Shown piece by piece: positions 61,449 through 64,000 of a DNA stretch of 64,000 nt. The translations under genes were made by a program, and so were the position numbers. The stretch lies in the NCBI RefSeq assembly GCF_000208745.1, contig NC_030852.1:33898159-33962158 (forward strand), given 5' to 3'. The notes under the pieces are model-generated. The model did not search any database. It had not been told where the DNA came from and saw nothing but the letters and a program-made list of their open reading frames with translations. Every line of letters begins with the position of its first letter. The first letter of the stretch is position 1. Source of the DNA: Theobroma cacao (taxonomy: Eukaryota; Streptophyta; Magnoliopsida; Malvales; Malvaceae).

Positions 61449-62754
61449 TTTTGATTGCCAAAACATCATAAACGTATAGTATAAAGTTGTTTGTTATGAG
61501 TTTAACTAGAATTTATGTCCTTTTTCTTTTGTGTACGTTACATAGCAATATATGCAGATACCATTTTTGTTCCTTCTGCTTCTTTCCTCTTCCGAATGCT
61601 TGACACTGAGGCTAAAACATGTTGAAAAGAAGCAGCGCCATCTTTGAGCTGGATGTCTACTTTAATTAAGAACGTGCATTAATTAGCAACTAGGGAATAA
61701 GATTTCAGTTGGTTTAGTTGAGTTCAGAAAGTATAAATCCAGTATGAAGTTAATGATAAAGGAATATCGTAGAATGCAATATACAAGCAGTATACAGTCC
61801 TTGTTTAATTATAGGTTGTGAATATGCCGAGAGATGCTACGAAACAAGAGAAAAATCTACAGTCTCTGTTTCTCATTGATTACTGCCGCGGCTCGATCGG
61901 TTGCTTGAGTTGGGCCTATTCGTTGAATCTACACATTTCTCGGGTTGAATAAAGAGGAGTCCCATGGTACAGGTTTAGGCTTGCCTTTGCTCAAAAGGTA
62001 TCCATAGGCCTTAGGCCTCAGGCCCTGATCTAACTTCAAGCCTTCAAGAGTTCAAACCCATTTAGTCAATTTTAAAATCTCTCACAATACCACGATTTTG
62101 GACATGCGAAAAAATGCTTAAGAAAATGCCACTACATGAAATAATGCATCTAACGATGGCGACTATTACGTACCGGCTACTCCCATATTCGTATTATTTT
62201 GTGTGTTAAAATATGATCAAAAATTCAAAATTGAACATTTTGAAGACTTTTTTATTAACAAATAATTGGTCTCCTCTCTTAAGTCATGCACTGCGTAGGT
62301 AAAGAGAGAGGGAAAAGGAAAGGAAAAATATTCCTACTATCAATACTATAACATATACGTGCAAGTAGTTTTTTGAAAAATACAAGAGGAGAGGGAGTGA
62401 GATTTTAGTCATTTGACCGAGAAGATATATTATCATATAAATGTTTAGCTAGGAGGTACTCATCTCTTGAAAAGATGAGAAGTGCAAGTTCGATGTTCAA
62501 ATTCATTAACTTTGGATTCTGCCATTAATAATTTTTAAAAATTATACAAAAGAAAAGAACGAGAAAATGTTATGACAACAATTAGAATTGTATTCTCGTT
62601 TTATTTGGTGCAACAAATCTGTATAGTGCTATATAAGCTCTTCCCCGTCCACCATGAATATGGTTTGTAAGCTCTAATCACAGCAATTTAGATTTACTTG
62701 GAGACTTGTTAATGACAAATTTGTGTACGCAATGGAAGAGAGAGAGAGAGAGGC
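61449..62754. other. Intergenic DNA
   Basis: Unique sequence between the small ORF and the NF-YC-like gene. A ctaggaggtactcatctcttgaaaagatgag stretch near 62450 followed by caagttcgatgttcaaattc is weakly reminiscent of tRNA-derived SINE promoter boxes. No gene is supported. Confidence 0.45.
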
Positions 62755-63123
62755 CTATGATGATGATGTGAAGGTATCCATTTCCAGAGGAGTAGCGTCC
62801 ACAGTGTTTCCAGAGTCTTCAGATACCAAGTTCACGAGAAAATCAAATATATCAGTAGCCACAACAGCTGACGTAACATCCTCTTTGTTGAGCGTTCTCC
62901 TCTTGCCTTGCATTGTGACCATCCAAGATCTTTGCGTTAGCTCCTTGATGAACAGCTCGCAAGCCTTGGAGAAAACGATGGGAGCCTCCCCGGATATCAT
63001 CTTCACGTCTTCACCAGACTTTTTCATGATCTTCTTGATCCTTGCCAAGGGCAAGGAATGAGGCCCGGTTCTCCCGGATATTCCACCAGAGAGTATGCCC
63101 GAATAAGTCCCTGCTTGCCTCAT
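62755..63123 (-). CDS. NF-YC-like histone-fold transcription factor subunit
   Basis: This intronless gene encodes 122 residues. The whole central part is the NF-YC histone fold: LPLARIKKIMKKSGEDVKMI, SGEAPIVFSKACELFIKELT, and RRTLNKEDVTSAVVATDIFDFL. These match the alpha1, alpha2 and alpha3 blocks with the L(P)xARIKKIMK start that defines the subunit. NF-YC pairs with NF-YB, and the dimer recruits NF-YA to CCAAT boxes or CONSTANS-type proteins. The N-terminal (about 25 residues) and C-terminal (about 20) tails are very short compared with canonical NF-YC1-9. MKKSGEDVKM has Gly-Glu where canonical members have Asp-Glu or similar. It is therefore a divergent, short NF-YC-like member. Confidence 0.9.
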   Translation of the reverse strand: MRQAGTYSGILSGGISGRTGPHSLPLARIKKIMKKSGEDVKMISGEAPIVFSKACELFIKELTQRSWMVTMQGKRRTLNKEDVTSAVVATDIFDFLVNLVSEDSGNTVDATPLEMDTFTSSS

Positions 63124-64000
63124 ATTTGCTTCGTTTTTTCTCAGATTCCTTGCTTTTCAATAACACGATCGTCAAGTAATTAATGCAAGTTTGAGAAAGA
63201 GATCAGTTGAAAAGCGAATGAGATATTAATGGTGAAGCTTTGCTTAATTATATAGAAGGAAGAATTATGTGAAGGAGAGAAGGGTACTGGAGGCCGGCCA
63301 CCTAGCCTCCTTCGGCCGGCAAAATCAAACGAAATTAGTAATTTAATTGTGGCAGCTGATCATGAATGGCATTGAAAACCCTATAAGGCTATATTACCCT
63401 AATTTTTCAAGGAATCAAAGAATTTTTTTTGAACTTTTTCCATTATCATTTGTATAATTTTTTTTGGCAAACTGTTCAACTTTTTCATAATTATTTCAGC
63501 ATCCGAATCCACCATCACCATGTTGACGTGATAGTATTCAACTTTTCTTTTCTTTATTGGCCACTATCAACATTTTTAATTGAGGGCTGTGAACGTCACA
63601 GGCTTAACGGTCAAGGAGCCTAGGGCAATCGCATTCGCATGTATTGTATTGGGTGTTAGGATGCTGTTTTCAATGATCCGTAAGGACAAATTGCTGCTTT
63701 TGGTGTGACAGATACCAATAGATTTATAATATAACAAATCTTGATCTTGTTATTGGAAGTATTTGCCTTCATGCGTAAAGTGTTGGCTGAGATTTGGTCT
63801 AATATTCATCTAAGCGCAAATAGTTCGGATTGGGTCCATAGCTTCAACTAAATAATTATAAACTTAGCAAGATCATTGCCAATCTGTTCCTAAAATACAT
63901 GTTCTTCAAGTGAACCTTTCAATTCATGCATTAGGCAGGCTTCTTATTCATGGGGGCGCATGATTTGATCTGCCCATTTAAGCCAACTGTGGAAATTTTT
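63124..64000. other. Upstream region of the NF-YC-like gene
   Basis: It holds the promoter of the minus-strand NF-YC-like gene, with a near-palindromic ggccggc...gccggc pair near 63292-63319. The rest to the window end is unique sequence. No gene is supported. Confidence 0.45.

Noticed and set aside
62440..62515. Possible tRNA gene or SINE head (caagttcgatg context)
   Set aside because: Acceptor and anticodon stems do not pair convincingly, so it was left as unique sequence.

Overview
This is plant nuclear DNA, almost certainly from a eudicot and probably a rosid. The genes have short GT-AG introns, intergenic DNA is AT-rich, and the families (osmotin-type thaumatin-like proteins, CLE peptide, remorin, plant two-LIM protein, plant methyl-CpG-binding-domain protein, NF-YC) are land-plant ones. 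The species cannot be fixed from the sequence. There is no bacterial, viral or CRISPR content. Two ambiguous bases (N) occur, at 4027 and 33493. Exon boundaries were read by hand from GT-AG sites and reading-frame continuity; no transcript data were available.

Layout. (1) 1-10,900 is a tandem plus-strand cluster of five osmotin/thaumatin-like (PR-5) loci: three intact intronless genes (779, 6607, 10154), one recent duplicate killed by two frameshifts and a decayed TATA box (4523-5187), and one older pseudogene split at its signal-peptide junction by a hAT-like element (about 7960-9540). (2) 13,243-26,816 holds a small C2-domain protein (+), a large four-MBD protein (-) and TFIIE beta (+). The MBD gene and TFIIE beta share a divergent promoter. 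(3) 29,113-53,660 is a run of six minus-strand genes: a CLE signalling peptide, a DEAD-box helicase (RH48/RH33 type), a tetraspanin (TET10 type), a chloroplast S1-domain RNA-binding protein, a two-LIM actin-binding protein and a group 1 remorin. (4) 53,700-62,700 is gene-poor and rich in decayed repeats: a hAT-like element, a fold-back array and several tandem duplications. It has one small unrecognised ORF. (5) An intronless NF-YC-like histone-fold gene lies at 62,755-63,123 (-).

How the genes relate. The PR-5 cluster is a defence gene family in birth and death. The promoters of its three intact members carry different stress elements (G-box and AC element; ACACGTGT; GCC-box), and only the last gene has a C-terminal extension of the vacuolar-sorting kind. 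The C2, CLE, RH48 and TET10 neighbours correspond, from general knowledge, to a colinear stretch of Arabidopsis chromosome 1 (around At1g63220-At1g63260). The LIM-remorin pair corresponds to the duplicated PLIM2-REM1 pairs of Arabidopsis (At2g45800/At2g45820, At3g61230/At3g61260). This supports orthology of those calls. I see no new multi-gene system. The most interesting structures are internal: a recent exon-pair duplication that multiplied MBD domains, a triplicated motif in the same protein, a tandem intron duplication that created ghost splice sites in the helicase gene, a short poly(A)-tailed retroinsertion beside the remorin gene, and a fold-back array of about 22-bp units.
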